Part shown: piece after piece, positions 1 through 6,525 of the stretch
Numbering within the stretch: position 1 is the first letter of the stretch
How the letters are laid out: every line of letters begins with the position of its first letter
From: Candidatus Methylarchaceae archaeon HK01M
GTDB lineage: Archaea; Thermoproteota; Nitrososphaeria; Nitrososphaerales; JACAEJ01
Length of the DNA: 8,230 nt
Assembly (NCBI GenBank): GCA_024256245.1
Contig: JAKLZD010000039.1
Coordinates: forward strand, 1-8,230
Reading direction: 5' to 3'
Made by a program: the position numbers and the translations under genes
The notes under the pieces: generated by a model
Told to the model about the DNA's origin: nothing
Seen by the model: only the letters and a program-made list of their open reading frames with translations
The model's database searches: none

Positions 1-1
1 A

Positions 2-541
2 GCTTATTACATAATAGCTATGTCAGAAGCCAGCTCGAACCTTGCTAGATATGATGGTCTAAGATATGGATATAGAGTCTCTGATAAATCCTATGACTGG
101 AGCGCCGTCTATTCAAAGAATAGGCGCCTTGGATTCGGCTTTGAGGTCAAGAGGCGTATAATTTTGGGAACCTTCGCTCTTTCAGCAGGTTATTATGACG
201 AATATTATTTGAAAGCACAAAAAATTCGAACCTTGATAAAAGGGGATTTTGAGACAGCATTCGAGAAGTTCGATGTATTGGTAGGGCCTACATTGCCAAT
301 CTTACCCTTCAGAATAGGAGAGAAAGTAGAAGACCCCCTAGAGATGTATATGTGTGATGTAGATACGGTTCCAGCGAACTTGACTGGCATGCCAAGCATC
401 TCTATACCTTGTGGTTTTTCTAAGGGTCTGCCTATAGGTCTCCAGATAATGGCACCTCCCTTCAGAGAGGATATACTACTCAGAGTGGCCTTCACTTTCC
501 AGAAGAGGTTTGGTTTTGCAAGGTTGAAGGATTATGAGTAG
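2..541 (+). CDS. gatA: Asp/Glu-tRNA amidotransferase subunit A, C-terminal part (5' end outside window)
   Basis: This is the glutaminase (amidase) subunit of the GatCAB complex. It releases ammonia from glutamine for amidation of mischarged Asp-tRNA(Asn) or Glu-tRNA(Gln). The frame is open to the left edge, and the six codons before the first in-frame ATG (base 20) still match the family, so that ATG is internal. About 179 residues are visible out of roughly 480 usual; the Lys-Ser-Ser catalytic residues lie upstream. Family landmarks seen are EASSNLARYDG, EVKRRIILGTF, LSAGYYDEYYLKAQ, a VGPTLP segment, VPANLTGMPSISIPCG and LPIGLQI near the end. The residue before SEASSN is Met, where Pro-Ala is commoner. 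The gene ends TAG at 539-541 and overlaps gatB by 8 bases, which suggests translational coupling. A gatC gene is not visible. The family assignment is secure. Confidence 0.95.
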   Translation, partial: AYYIIAMSEASSNLARYDGLRYGYRVSDKSYDWSAVYSKNRRLGFGFEVKRRIILGTFALSAGYYDEYYLKAQKIRTLIKGDFETAFEKFDVLVGPTLPILPFRIGEKVEDPLEMYMCDVDTVPANLTGMPSISIPCGFSKGLPIGLQIMAPPFREDILLRVAFTFQKRFGFARLKDYE

Positions 542-1985
542 AATTAAATCTGCAGAGATAAAAATTGGTTTAGAGGTCCACTGTCAGTTAACAAACCTTA
601 TGACAAAACTATTCTGTAGTTGTTCATCCGATTACAGAGGGAAGGATCCCAATACTCACATCTGCCCTATCTGCATGGGTATGCCTGGAACCTTGCCTGT
701 ACTGAACGAAAAAGCGCTGGAAGATGCTACAATGGTTGCTATAGCCTTAAACTCGAATATATCTGATAGGATGCTCTTCTTTCGAAAGAACTACTTCTAC
801 CCCGATATGCCAAAGAATTTTCAGATATCTCAGTATGATAAGGCTGGAGGAGTACCCTTCTCTTTAGGCGGTTATATTCAGATAGATAAGGAGAAGATTC
901 GAATAAGACGCACACAGATCGAGGAAGACCCTGGCAAGCTGAGTTATGAGGGGACTATAGAGTCTTCACCCAGTACCTTGGTCGATTATAATAGAGCAGG
1001 TATAGCCTTGATCGAGATAGTTACAGAGCCCGATATAAGATCGCCAAAGGAGGCCAGGCTATTTCTGGAGAAGTTGAGGTCGATCCTTGAGCACCTGGGC
1101 GTTTCAGATGGTAGTCTCGAAGGCGCTATGAGGTGCGATGCCAACATATCTCTAAAAGGTGGAAGGAGGGTTGAGATAAAGAACATATCGTCTTTCAAAG
1201 AGGTTGAGAGAGCCTTGAACTTCGAGATAACAAGGCAGAAGAGTTTCATAGAGAGGGGGATAATCGTAGGACAAGAGACGAGGCACTGGGATGAAGTAAG
1301 AAGGATTACCGTCTCATTACGTAGTAAAGAGGAGGAGCAAGATTATAGGTATTTTCCTGAGCCCGACCTCGTTCCCGTAACGATCTCGAAGGATTACATA
1401 CAAAAGGTAAAGGTCAAGATGCCAGAACTGCCTGATGATAGAATGAGGCGCTTTATAGAGCAGTATGACTTGACTCTACAAAATGCTGAAATCTTGACTC
1501 GTAATAAAGAGATGGCCGATTTCTTTGAAGAATGTGTTGAGCTCTATAAAAACTCCAGAGAGATAAGCAACTGGCTAATAGGTGAATTACTACCATATGT
1601 ACGTGATAAGAATGTAGAGATCGAAGAACTAAAGGTGACTCCAAAACATCTCACGGATATGCTTAGATTCATCGATGATGGGACGATAAGTAGGAAAATG
1701 GCGCAATCAGTATTTCGGGAGATACTATCGACCGGCAAGATGCCAGATTCGATTATAAAAGAGAAGGGACTGAAGAAGATTCTTGACAAACAGTATGTGG
1801 TGGAGATGGTCGAGAAAGTTTTAAAGGAGAACCCTAGAGCAGTTGAAGATGCCCTTACTGACGAAAAGGCGATAAACTACCTTATGGGGCAGTTGATGAA
1901 GCTCACTAAAGGCAGGATAGACCCCAAAGTTGCTGGTGAGATTATGAGAAGAAGACTTTCAGATCTTACAAAAGGAATTTCCTAA
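534..1985 (+). CDS. gatB: Asp/Glu-tRNA amidotransferase subunit B
   Basis: This is the kinase/transamidase subunit of GatCAB. It phosphorylates the Asp or Glu carried by the mischarged tRNA and replaces the phosphate with ammonia channelled from GatA; it acts in the cytosol. The protein has 483 residues, normal for the family. The N-terminal catalytic domain (about 8-295) has KIGLEVHCQL, a CxC (C28, C30) and CxxC (C44, C47) set fitting the structural zinc site, YPDMPKNFQISQYD, a VEIKNISSF segment, and HWDEVRRITVSLRSKEE leading into DYRYFPEPDL. The rest is the helical and YqeY-type tail that contacts tRNA. The ATG at 534 lies inside the end of gatA, and the frame begins to match the family at once, so the start is well supported. 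The presence of gatA and gatB implies that the organism makes Asn-tRNA, or Gln-tRNA, or both, by the indirect route. In archaea GatCAB usually serves Asn while GatDE serves Gln; which applies here is inference. Confidence 0.96.
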   Translation: MSRIKSAEIKIGLEVHCQLTNLMTKLFCSCSSDYRGKDPNTHICPICMGMPGTLPVLNEKALEDATMVAIALNSNISDRMLFFRKNYFYPDMPKNFQISQYDKAGGVPFSLGGYIQIDKEKIRIRRTQIEEDPGKLSYEGTIESSPSTLVDYNRAGIALIEIVTEPDIRSPKEARLFLEKLRSILEHLGVSDGSLEGAMRCDANISLKGGRRVEIKNISSFKEVERALNFEITRQKSFIERGIIVGQETRHWDEVRRITVSLRSKEEEQDYRYFPEPDLVPVTISKDYIQKVKVKMPELPDDRMRRFIEQYDLTLQNAEILTRNKEMADFFEECVELYKNSREISNWLIGELLPYVRDKNVEIEELKVTPKHLTDMLRFIDDGTISRKMAQSVFREILSTGKMPDSIIKEKGLKKILDKQYVVEMVEKVLKENPRAVEDALTDEKAINYLMGQLMKLTKGRIDPKVAGEIMRRRLSDLTKGIS

Positions 1986-2046
1986 CATGAAGGCTTTCAG
2001 GTTATAGTTTTCCTTGGATAATTTCTCTCTAAAACGAACTATTATT

Positions 2047-2056
2047 CTTGTTTTTA
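2047..2056 (+). terminator. Possible T-rich terminator after gatB
   Basis: A short T-run (CTTGTTTTT) lies about 60 bases past the gatB stop, in an A/T-rich gap with no open frame of note. Archaeal terminators are often simple T-tracts, so this is a reasonable candidate. No hairpin is evident. Confidence 0.3.
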
Positions 2057-2086
2057 ATGAAATTCTTTCAAAAATATATTAGAATA

Positions 2087-2095
2087 ATATTTAAG
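2087..2095 (+). promoter_or_regulatory. TATA-like box before the asparagine-synthetase-like gene
   Basis: ATATTTAAG, preceded by an A-rich stretch from about 2070, is centred about 33 bases before the TTG at 2125. Archaeal box A usually sits about 26-30 bases before transcription start, so the transcript would have almost no leader. This supports the TTG start and a transcription unit separate from gatAB. Confidence 0.5.
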
Positions 2096-2124
2096 TGATA
2101 GAACCATAGGTATCTTGGTCTAAT

Positions 2125-3087
2125 TTGATACAAATAGATGAGTCCTGTGCTGAACTTCGTTCTTTGTTAGAAAAGGCAGTTTTGAGAAATCTATCTGAAG
2201 GCATACTGCTCTCAGGGGGCCTGGATACGAGTATAATCGCTTACTTGGCTTCTCATCATGCTAAACTAAAGGGATTTACAGTAGCGTTCGATGGTGCTCC
2301 AGCCCCAGATTTAGAGTATGCAAGGTTGATAGCCGAGAGCTTGGACATCGATCACACTGTTCATATCTTCGATGAGAGAGAACTCTTTGAGTCCATCCCG
2401 ATGGTAATAAAAGTTGTGAAATCTTTCGATCCTATGGAGATCAGAAATAGCGTTTCGATCCTTATCGGATTGAACTTGGCGAAAGGGAGGGGAGTAAAAT
2501 CCATGATGACAGGCGATGGTAGCGATGAGCTCTTTGCAGGTTACAGTTTTCTTTTTAACCTCAATAAAGAGGAGCTCGAAGATAGACTGTACAAGATATG
2601 GGGAGATATGTTCTTCTCATCGATCCCTATGGGCAGGTTTCTGGGTATAGATGTCAAACTCCCATACCTAGATCCAGAGTTAAAATCTTATGTCATGAAT
2701 TTGGACTCAGGATACAAGATAAAGAGTGAAGAGCACCAGATATGGGGAAAATGGGTACTGAGAAAAGCCTTTGAAGAATGCTTGCCAGAGTTCATAGTCT
2801 GGAGGGCGAAGGTGCCTATAGAGTACGGTTCTGGAACAACGGTGCTTACAGATATATTTGAAAAAAGAATTGAAGACTCTGAGTTCGAAGAAAAGAAGCA
2901 AAGATACATGAATGAGGATAGAGTGATAATTCGTGACAAAGAGCAACTGTACTATTATGAAATCTATAGATCGGTCATAGGAGTGCCTCATAAGATGGAG
3001 CATGGTTGTAAAAACTGCCCTTTCTGTAACTCTGATCTCACTGAGACTGCTAAATACTGCAAGGTTTGTGGAGCATATCCAGTCTAA
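2125..3087 (+). CDS. Stand-alone asparagine-synthetase-type PP-loop ATPase with C-terminal zinc ribbon
   Basis: This 320-residue protein matches the synthetase domain of class II asparagine synthetase (AsnB), whose members adenylate a carboxylate and couple it to ammonia or an amine. Visible features are the PP-loop SGGLDTS (30-36), the pyrophosphate-binding GDGSDELFAGY (130-140), GIDVKLPYLD (174-183), KWVLRKAF (209-216) and the following R-K-P segment (227-231). Missing is the N-terminal glutaminase domain with its Cys2: the frame has a stop at 2107-2109, and TTG 2125 is the only start before the family match. At the end is a zinc ribbon with C298-x2-C301 and C312-x2-C315, plus C295. Ordinary AsnB proteins are about 500-600 residues and lack this ribbon. 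It follows gatB after 139 bases and has its own TATA-like box. Free asparagine synthesis from ammonia is possible, but amidation or adenylation of another substrate (tRNA or a carrier protein) is equally open. The fold is secure; the substrate is unknown. Confidence 0.85.
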   Translation: MIQIDESCAELRSLLEKAVLRNLSEGILLSGGLDTSIIAYLASHHAKLKGFTVAFDGAPAPDLEYARLIAESLDIDHTVHIFDERELFESIPMVIKVVKSFDPMEIRNSVSILIGLNLAKGRGVKSMMTGDGSDELFAGYSFLFNLNKEELEDRLYKIWGDMFFSSIPMGRFLGIDVKLPYLDPELKSYVMNLDSGYKIKSEEHQIWGKWVLRKAFEECLPEFIVWRAKVPIEYGSGTTVLTDIFEKRIEDSEFEEKKQRYMNEDRVIIRDKEQLYYYEIYRSVIGVPHKMEHGCKNCPFCNSDLTETAKYCKVCGAYPV

Positions 3088-3099
3088 ATGAGAAGGTTA

Positions 3100-3143
3100 G
3101 ATCAGTACCATAAAATTAATAAAATAACAAATGGACGGAAAAA
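3100..3143 (-). terminator. T-rich terminator for the small membrane protein gene
   Basis: Read on the minus strand, the stop codon at 3144-3146 is followed directly by TTTTT and then by a strongly T-rich stretch with further TTTT runs up to the end of the converging gene. This fits an archaeal T-tract terminator. The same stretch is A-rich on the plus strand, so it is less likely to stop the gene ending at 3087. Confidence 0.4.
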
Positions 3144-3545
3144 CTAGGTCAACTCGTCACATAGAAAGCATGTAGATAGAGCGCCTAAGAAATCTATCCA
3201 TAAGTCGATTAAAGTATCTTGTAGATTTGTCTGAATCATTCCAAGAGGATTGAAGTAAAAGTATATGCCTTCGAAGATCTCCCAAGCTATGAAGGCGATC
3301 AATGAGGCCCCTATCCCTATTGTATAGTAGATTTTACGATTTTGTGAGAGATTTAAGTTGAGGATTAGTGCTGTCACCGCCATTCCAGACAATCCATGAG
3401 TGAACCTATCTATAGGCGTCACATCGTAAAGATGGAAGACATATTCTGAAAGAAGATGAATTGTAAGTGCTGCTATGGACAAGAGAAGAGTGAAGATTAT
3501 CCAATTGTCACTCGTATCTAGATACCTATTCTTTATCTCTCTCAA
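3144..3545 (-). CDS. Small four-helix membrane protein, VanZ/YjdF (DUF2238)-like pattern
   Basis: I do not recognise this protein with certainty. It has 133 residues and four likely membrane helices at about 14-36, 50-66, 72-97 and 109-129. Polar residues sit in or near the helices: D46 and H50 in DRFTHG, W88-E89 and E92 in WEIFEG, and D110, D114 and D118 in a DTxxDxxxDxxGA pattern. This order (Asp/His at helix 2, Glu at the end of helix 3, Asp ladder into a Gly-Ala helix 4) resembles the VanZ-like and YjdF/DUF2238 families, whose biochemical roles are poorly known; the link is inference. There is no signal peptide apart from helix 1. The start is TTG at 3543-3545, the only start before an in-frame stop at 3561-3563, and a TATA-like box lies about 25 bases upstream. 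It is transcribed away from tatC. It is probably real, given its coherent membrane topology and conserved-looking polar motifs. Confidence 0.75.
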   Translation of the reverse strand: MREIKNRYLDTSDNWIIFTLLLSIAALTIHLLSEYVFHLYDVTPIDRFTHGLSGMAVTALILNLNLSQNRKIYYTIGIGASLIAFIAWEIFEGIYFYFNPLGMIQTNLQDTLIDLWIDFLGALSTCFLCDELT

Positions 3546-3566
3546 TAAGGTCGCTCTACTTTATAG

Positions 3567-3574
3567 CATATAAG
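3567..3574 (-). promoter_or_regulatory. TATA-like box for the small membrane protein gene
   Basis: On the minus strand CTTATATG lies in an A/T-rich stretch, centred about 25 bases before the TTG start at 3545. The spacing implies a leaderless or nearly leaderless transcript and supports the TTG start. Confidence 0.45.
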
Positions 3575-3615
3575 ATAATAAATACTTTGATAGTTTTATT
3601 TACTTATTCTACGAG

Positions 3616-3622
3616 TTAAATA
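3616..3622 (+). promoter_or_regulatory. TATA-like box for tatCA
   Basis: TTAAATA is centred about 32 bases before the tatC ATG at 3651, within the 105-base divergent gap. No good Shine-Dalgarno sequence precedes the ATG, which fits a very short leader. A second A/T-rich run, GATATATC, follows at 3623-3630 and could be the real box with closer spacing. Confidence 0.4.
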
Positions 3623-3650
3623 GATATATCACTTATGATTGATCTAGAAG

Positions 3651-4448
3651 ATGGTCGAATTGTCATCCGATGGAATGGGCATCCTTGAACATATAGATGA
3701 GCTAAGGGCGAGGCTAATAAAGATCATCATCTCAATAGTTGCTGTATCGGTCTTCACCTTCGTCTTCAGCATAAAAGAGTTCAATTATGGCAATATTATA
3801 ATCTACTTGCCTTATCCAGACATCTACAACAATATCTCTGCTCAAGTTATAGAAAGAGTAAAGTCCGATCTCCTCCCAAATTACGTGCAACTTATAGTTA
3901 CAAACCCAACACAGGCTATACTGGCTCTATTCAGTACCTCCCTCTTCCTTGGCATCGTCTTCAGCATGCCTGTCATAGTTCATCAGATAGGGAAGTTCTT
4001 GAACCCTGCTTTATACCCAAGTGAAAAAAGGATGATCTCAAGAATCATAGTCCCAGCCACTGTACTCTTCTTACTCGGTTGCTTATTCTCCTACTTTCTT
4101 ATAACACCCTTTACGTTCGATTTCTTGTACGGTTATGCCTTGCCTTTAGGGGCACAGACCTTTTTGACCATCGATGAGTTCATCTCATTCGTACTTCTAT
4201 TTACACTTGCCTTCGGCATCTCCTTTCAGCTACCCATAATAATATTCGTACTGACATCTGTAGGAGTGGTGAACCCAGAGTTCTGGAAGAAAAATATTTC
4301 GTATGCTATAGTAGCTATTGTAGTCTTTGGAGCCGTCATCACCCCTGATGGTAGTGGGATAACCATGTGGTTTGTGGCTATACCGATGATAATCTTGTAT
4401 GTCCTTGGCTATCTATTAGCTCGTCGAAAAGTTAAAGTAAAACCTTAA
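3651..4448 (+). CDS. tatC: Twin-arginine translocase subunit TatC
   Basis: TatC is the membrane receptor that binds the twin-arginine signal peptide of folded proteins and recruits TatA for export. The protein has 265 residues and the six-helix pattern of the family. The N-terminal cytoplasmic segment holds HIDELRARL (14-22), equivalent to the conserved HLxELRxRL. NPALYPSEKR (118-127) matches the loop whose Glu contributes to signal binding in E. coli TatC. Helices lie at about 22-41, 87-112, 130-152, 175-200, 216-231 and 237-257, and the conserved ITPD segment is at 230-233. The outside loop between helices 1 and 2 (about 42-86) is somewhat longer than in E. coli. ATG 3651 is chosen because the ELR motif follows closely; an ATG at 3635 is out of frame. 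tatA follows after 13 bases, so the two form an operon. The assignment is firm. Confidence 0.95.
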   Translation: MVELSSDGMGILEHIDELRARLIKIIISIVAVSVFTFVFSIKEFNYGNIIIYLPYPDIYNNISAQVIERVKSDLLPNYVQLIVTNPTQAILALFSTSLFLGIVFSMPVIVHQIGKFLNPALYPSEKRMISRIIVPATVLFLLGCLFSYFLITPFTFDFLYGYALPLGAQTFLTIDEFISFVLLFTLAFGISFQLPIIIFVLTSVGVVNPEFWKKNISYAIVAIVVFGAVITPDGSGITMWFVAIPMIILYVLGYLLARRKVKVKP

Positions 4449-4461
4449 TCATATCAACATT

Positions 4462-4770
4462 ATGCCATTTGAAAGTTTTTCCGTCTTTGGAACAGAATGG
4501 ATATGGATAATTTTGCTCGGAGTAATTCTCTTATTCGGAGCAAAGAAGATTCCTGAAATAGCGAGGGCTTTCGGCAAAGCTAAAGGTGAGTTCGAGAGGG
4601 GCAAGCAGGAGATAGATAAAGAGCTTAAAGAAATTTCAAAAGCCCCAAGCAAGAAAGAAGAAAATGAAAGGGAGAAGCTTATCAAAACCGCCAATGCATT
4701 AGGTATAAGCACTTATGGAAAGACAGACCAGCAACTACGTGAAGAAATTCAAGCAGCTCTGAAGGAATGA
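4462..4770 (+). CDS. tatA: Twin-arginine translocase subunit TatA (TatA/E family)
   Basis: TatA oligomerises on TatC bound to its cargo and lets folded proteins cross the cytoplasmic membrane. The 102-residue protein shows the standard plan: a short N-terminal outer end, a membrane helix at about 11-25, the FG hinge (F25-G26) followed by KKIPEIARAFGKAKGEF as the amphipathic helix, then a charged Lys/Glu-rich stretch (about 44-75). The last 20 or so residues (LGIST.GKTDQQLREEI, about 80-97) form a compact predicted helical motif not found in E. coli TatA. Similar tails occur, as far as I recall, in thaumarchaeal TatA proteins. A polar residue (E12) sits at the start of the helix as in TatA. 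No tatB is visible, which is usual for archaea. The gene follows tatC by 13 bases and ends 16 bases from the converging isomerase gene. Confidence 0.93.
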   Translation: MPFESFSVFGTEWIWIILLGVILLFGAKKIPEIARAFGKAKGEFERGKQEIDKELKEISKAPSKKEENEREKLIKTANALGISTYGKTDQQLREEIQAALKE

Positions 4771-4790
4771 TTTAAGATTAATCTACTTAA
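4771..4790. terminator. Short palindromic spacer between converging tatA and isomerase genes
   Basis: The 16-base gap between the two stop codons holds the perfect palindrome AGATTAATCT (4775-4784), flanked by TTAAG and CTTAA (4772-4776 and 4786-4790). The site is A/T-rich and could serve as a two-way terminator, but the stem is weak, so this is a guess from position and symmetry. Confidence 0.25.
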
Positions 4791-5836
4791 TTTAACGAAC
4801 GCCTAGACTTCAACCCTTGCTTAACTTTATCTATATTCACTGTTGGAGTAGGATCGAAACCTCTAAGTGCTGCCGCATAGAAAGATGCGAAATCTAAAAT
4901 GTAAAGTAGAGAGACGATCTTGCTTAACCGATCCTCCCCTAATGACCAAACTTCAAAGACCTCAAAACCAACATCTCTTATCAACTCCCTGACGATCTCG
5001 AACATTGTCTCCACTTCCGTCGGCTCGCCTTTATATCTTAAGAGTAAGGCTCTCAATGGCTTGTTCTTTGAACCTTCCCATGCAACTACTTCGTTATGGC
5101 ATAACTCTGGTATTACATCTACGATAGCATGCATCTTCGAGTTCTCATTCAACACATTTTTGAACCTTATGGCAACAGCTCGATTCAGACTCGACCCATA
5201 GATCACTGGCAGAGAATCATAGATTTTAACAGCTATGTCCTTAGATAAATTCTCTTTAAGAGGAACTTTGACGGATATCTTCTTCGAAACTCGATCTAAA
5301 ATCTCGATGGACCTAGGAATTTGATCCTCCAACCCTCTTATCAACCCACAAGTTGCTAAAATCTTTGATGAGACGTAAAATAAGTAGGGGAAAGAGGCTC
5401 TTGAGAGTAGTGTGAATCTGATCTTTGTGTGAGTAACATTATTCCTCAGACTCGTCTCTTCCAGTAAACCTCCCGAAGATATCGTGGCGATCTTACATTC
5501 AGACTTCATTGCTTCGCTAAATATGCTGAGTACCTCTTCAGTGTTGCCAGAACAGCTAGTAGCTATAACGAAGGTGTTCTTGTCTGCGAACTTGGGAAGA
5601 TGGTAATCCTTGACCACGTGAAATGGGATTTCAATACTCGATCTTAACCAATCTTGAAGAATATCTCCAGTAGTTGCAGACCCACCCATCCCAGCATAAA
5701 CCACCTCTTCGATATCTGGAATTTCTGGCACGTTGACATCGATCTGATAAGCCTTCTTGCAATGAGCCGGCCAATTCTCGTATATTAGATGTAGTCTTGA
5801 CCTATCCAGCTTCTCTATATCTGATGGCGATAACAT
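4787..5836 (-). CDS. Bifunctional phosphoglucose/phosphomannose isomerase
   Basis: This cytosolic enzyme interconverts fructose-6-phosphate with glucose-6-phosphate and with mannose-6-phosphate, linking gluconeogenesis to sugar-nucleotide synthesis. The 349 residues contain two SIS domains (about 35-170 and 195-325), as in the crenarchaeal PGI/PMI family. Seen are YAGMGGSATTGD (47-58), the phosphate-binding SCSGNTEE (94-101), LNENSKMHA (229-237) with the likely catalytic Glu231, PELCHNEVVAWEG (243-255) with His247, and the end motif DPTPTVNIDKVK (328-339) with the active-site Lys. The family usually has Tyr or a similar residue where Cys95 stands here. The start is ATG at 5834-5836, with a TATA-like box about 29 bases upstream, so it may be transcribed alone as well as from the cluster. 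It lies 41 bases after the phosphoesterase gene. The family match is strong; actual mannose activity is inferred from homologues. Confidence 0.92.
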   Translation of the reverse strand: MLSPSDIEKLDRSRLHLIYENWPAHCKKAYQIDVNVPEIPDIEEVVYAGMGGSATTGDILQDWLRSSIEIPFHVVKDYHLPKFADKNTFVIATSCSGNTEEVLSIFSEAMKSECKIATISSGGLLEETSLRNNVTHTKIRFTLLSRASFPYLFYVSSKILATCGLIRGLEDQIPRSIEILDRVSKKISVKVPLKENLSKDIAVKIYDSLPVIYGSSLNRAVAIRFKNVLNENSKMHAIVDVIPELCHNEVVAWEGSKNKPLRALLLRYKGEPTEVETMFEIVRELIRDVGFEVFEVWSLGEDRLSKIVSLLYILDFASFYAAALRGFDPTPTVNIDKVKQGLKSRRSLN

Positions 5837-5860
5837 ATCAGACCAGACCTTAAGATAGAC

Positions 5861-5869
5861 GATAAAAAG
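5861..5869 (-). promoter_or_regulatory. TATA-like box before the isomerase gene
   Basis: On the minus strand CTTTTTATC is centred about 29 bases before the ATG at 5836, in the gap after the phosphoesterase stop. It could drive the isomerase gene alone with almost no leader. The T-run could instead be a terminator of the upstream genes; both readings fit. Confidence 0.4.
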
Positions 5870-5877
5870 ACTTCCCG

Positions 5878-6510
5878 CTATGCTTGAAGTAAATCAACCT
5901 TCGTTCTCCCATCAAAAAAGACCGTAACGTAGAACCCACTCATAGCTGGCCCTGGATTCACTATCAATGTATCCCACAACGAATCTGTGCTCCTTCCTTC
6001 GTGGACATGCCCACATATTACAACCTTTGGCTTTGTCTTCTCAATGAACCTTCTAACGGGCTTTGAGCCTATATGATCTCCTCCATACGATCTATCACAT
6101 CTTGTATTATAGGGTGAAGTATGAGAAACCAGCACATCGACCTTATTGGGTAGTCTTGAGATAATCTCTTCTGCCTGAGAATCATCGAGTTCGAAGGGTG
6201 TGTTGAAAGGTGTTGGATTTGACCCACCTATGCCACAAAAGGTCAAGCCATCAAAATCAACTGCATTGCCATGTAGATTTGATATTTTCGGAAGGTTTAG
6301 TTCATAATCTGGGTCATGATTCCCTGGCACGAAGAAAGTCCTGAGTCCCTTCTCTGAAATAACTTTGTAGAAATTTCTGAAGAATTTTACATCGCCCCAT
6401 TCAGCGACATCCCCAGCGATGATCAAAAGATCAGCAAATCTTCCCAACTCTGTAAGCCATTTTAAGACATCTCCATTTCCATGTACATCTGAGATAGCCA
6501 ATAACTTCAA
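5878..6510 (-). CDS. Calcineurin-like metallophosphoesterase
   Basis: The 210-residue protein is a single-domain calcineurin-type phosphoesterase with a two-metal active site. All five family motifs are present: SDVHGN (7-12, with D8 and H10), AGDVAEWGD (32-40, D34), PGNHD (62-66, N64 and H65), VSHTSP (128-133, H130) and GHVHEG (167-172, H168 and H170). The GDHIGSKPVRRFIE segment before the last motif is typical of the small Icc-like/239FB-like branch, whose members cleave varied phosphoesters. The substrate cannot be read from the sequence. The start is TTG at 6508-6510, the only start after the in-frame stop at 6526-6528, and the fold begins immediately (MKLLAISDVHG). The gap to the preceding GlmU-like gene is 15 bases, so the two are co-transcribed. 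Location in a sugar-nucleotide cluster hints at a sugar-phosphate or nucleotide substrate, but this is only inference. Confidence 0.9.
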   Translation of the reverse strand: MKLLAISDVHGNGDVLKWLTELGRFADLLIIAGDVAEWGDVKFFRNFYKVISEKGLRTFFVPGNHDPDYELNLPKISNLHGNAVDFDGLTFCGIGGSNPTPFNTPFELDDSQAEEIISRLPNKVDVLVSHTSPYNTRCDRSYGGDHIGSKPVRRFIEKTKPKVVICGHVHEGRSTDSLWDTLIVNPGPAMSGFYVTVFFDGRTKVDLLQA

Positions 6511-6525
6511 TTTGCAATCATCCCA

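Noticed and set aside
20..22. ATG as the gatA start
   Set aside because: The frame is open to the window edge and the codons before it already match the amidase family, so the gene is cut by the window.
205..495. Minus-strand open frame inside gatA
   Set aside because: It lies wholly opposite a strongly conserved gene and its translation looks like no protein family.
986..1789. Minus-strand open frames inside gatB
   Set aside because: These are shadows of gatB, with no recognisable domains or start signals.
1986..2124. A decayed glutaminase domain or frameshifted N-terminus for the asparagine-synthetase-like gene
   Set aside because: The gap is only 139 bases, A/T-rich, with stops including one at 2107-2109, and shows no residue pattern of a class II glutaminase.
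2688..3003. Two overlapping minus-strand open frames inside the asparagine-synthetase-like gene
   Set aside because: They oppose the conserved synthetase domain and zinc ribbon, and neither shows a coherent fold.
4449..4712. Minus-strand frame opposite tatA with hydrophobic runs
   Set aside because: The hydrophobicity comes from reading the Lys/Glu-rich TatA codons in reverse; tatA is clearly the real gene.
4920..5201. Plus-strand open frame inside the isomerase gene
   Set aside because: It is opposite conserved isomerase motifs and has no promoter-like site or family resemblance.
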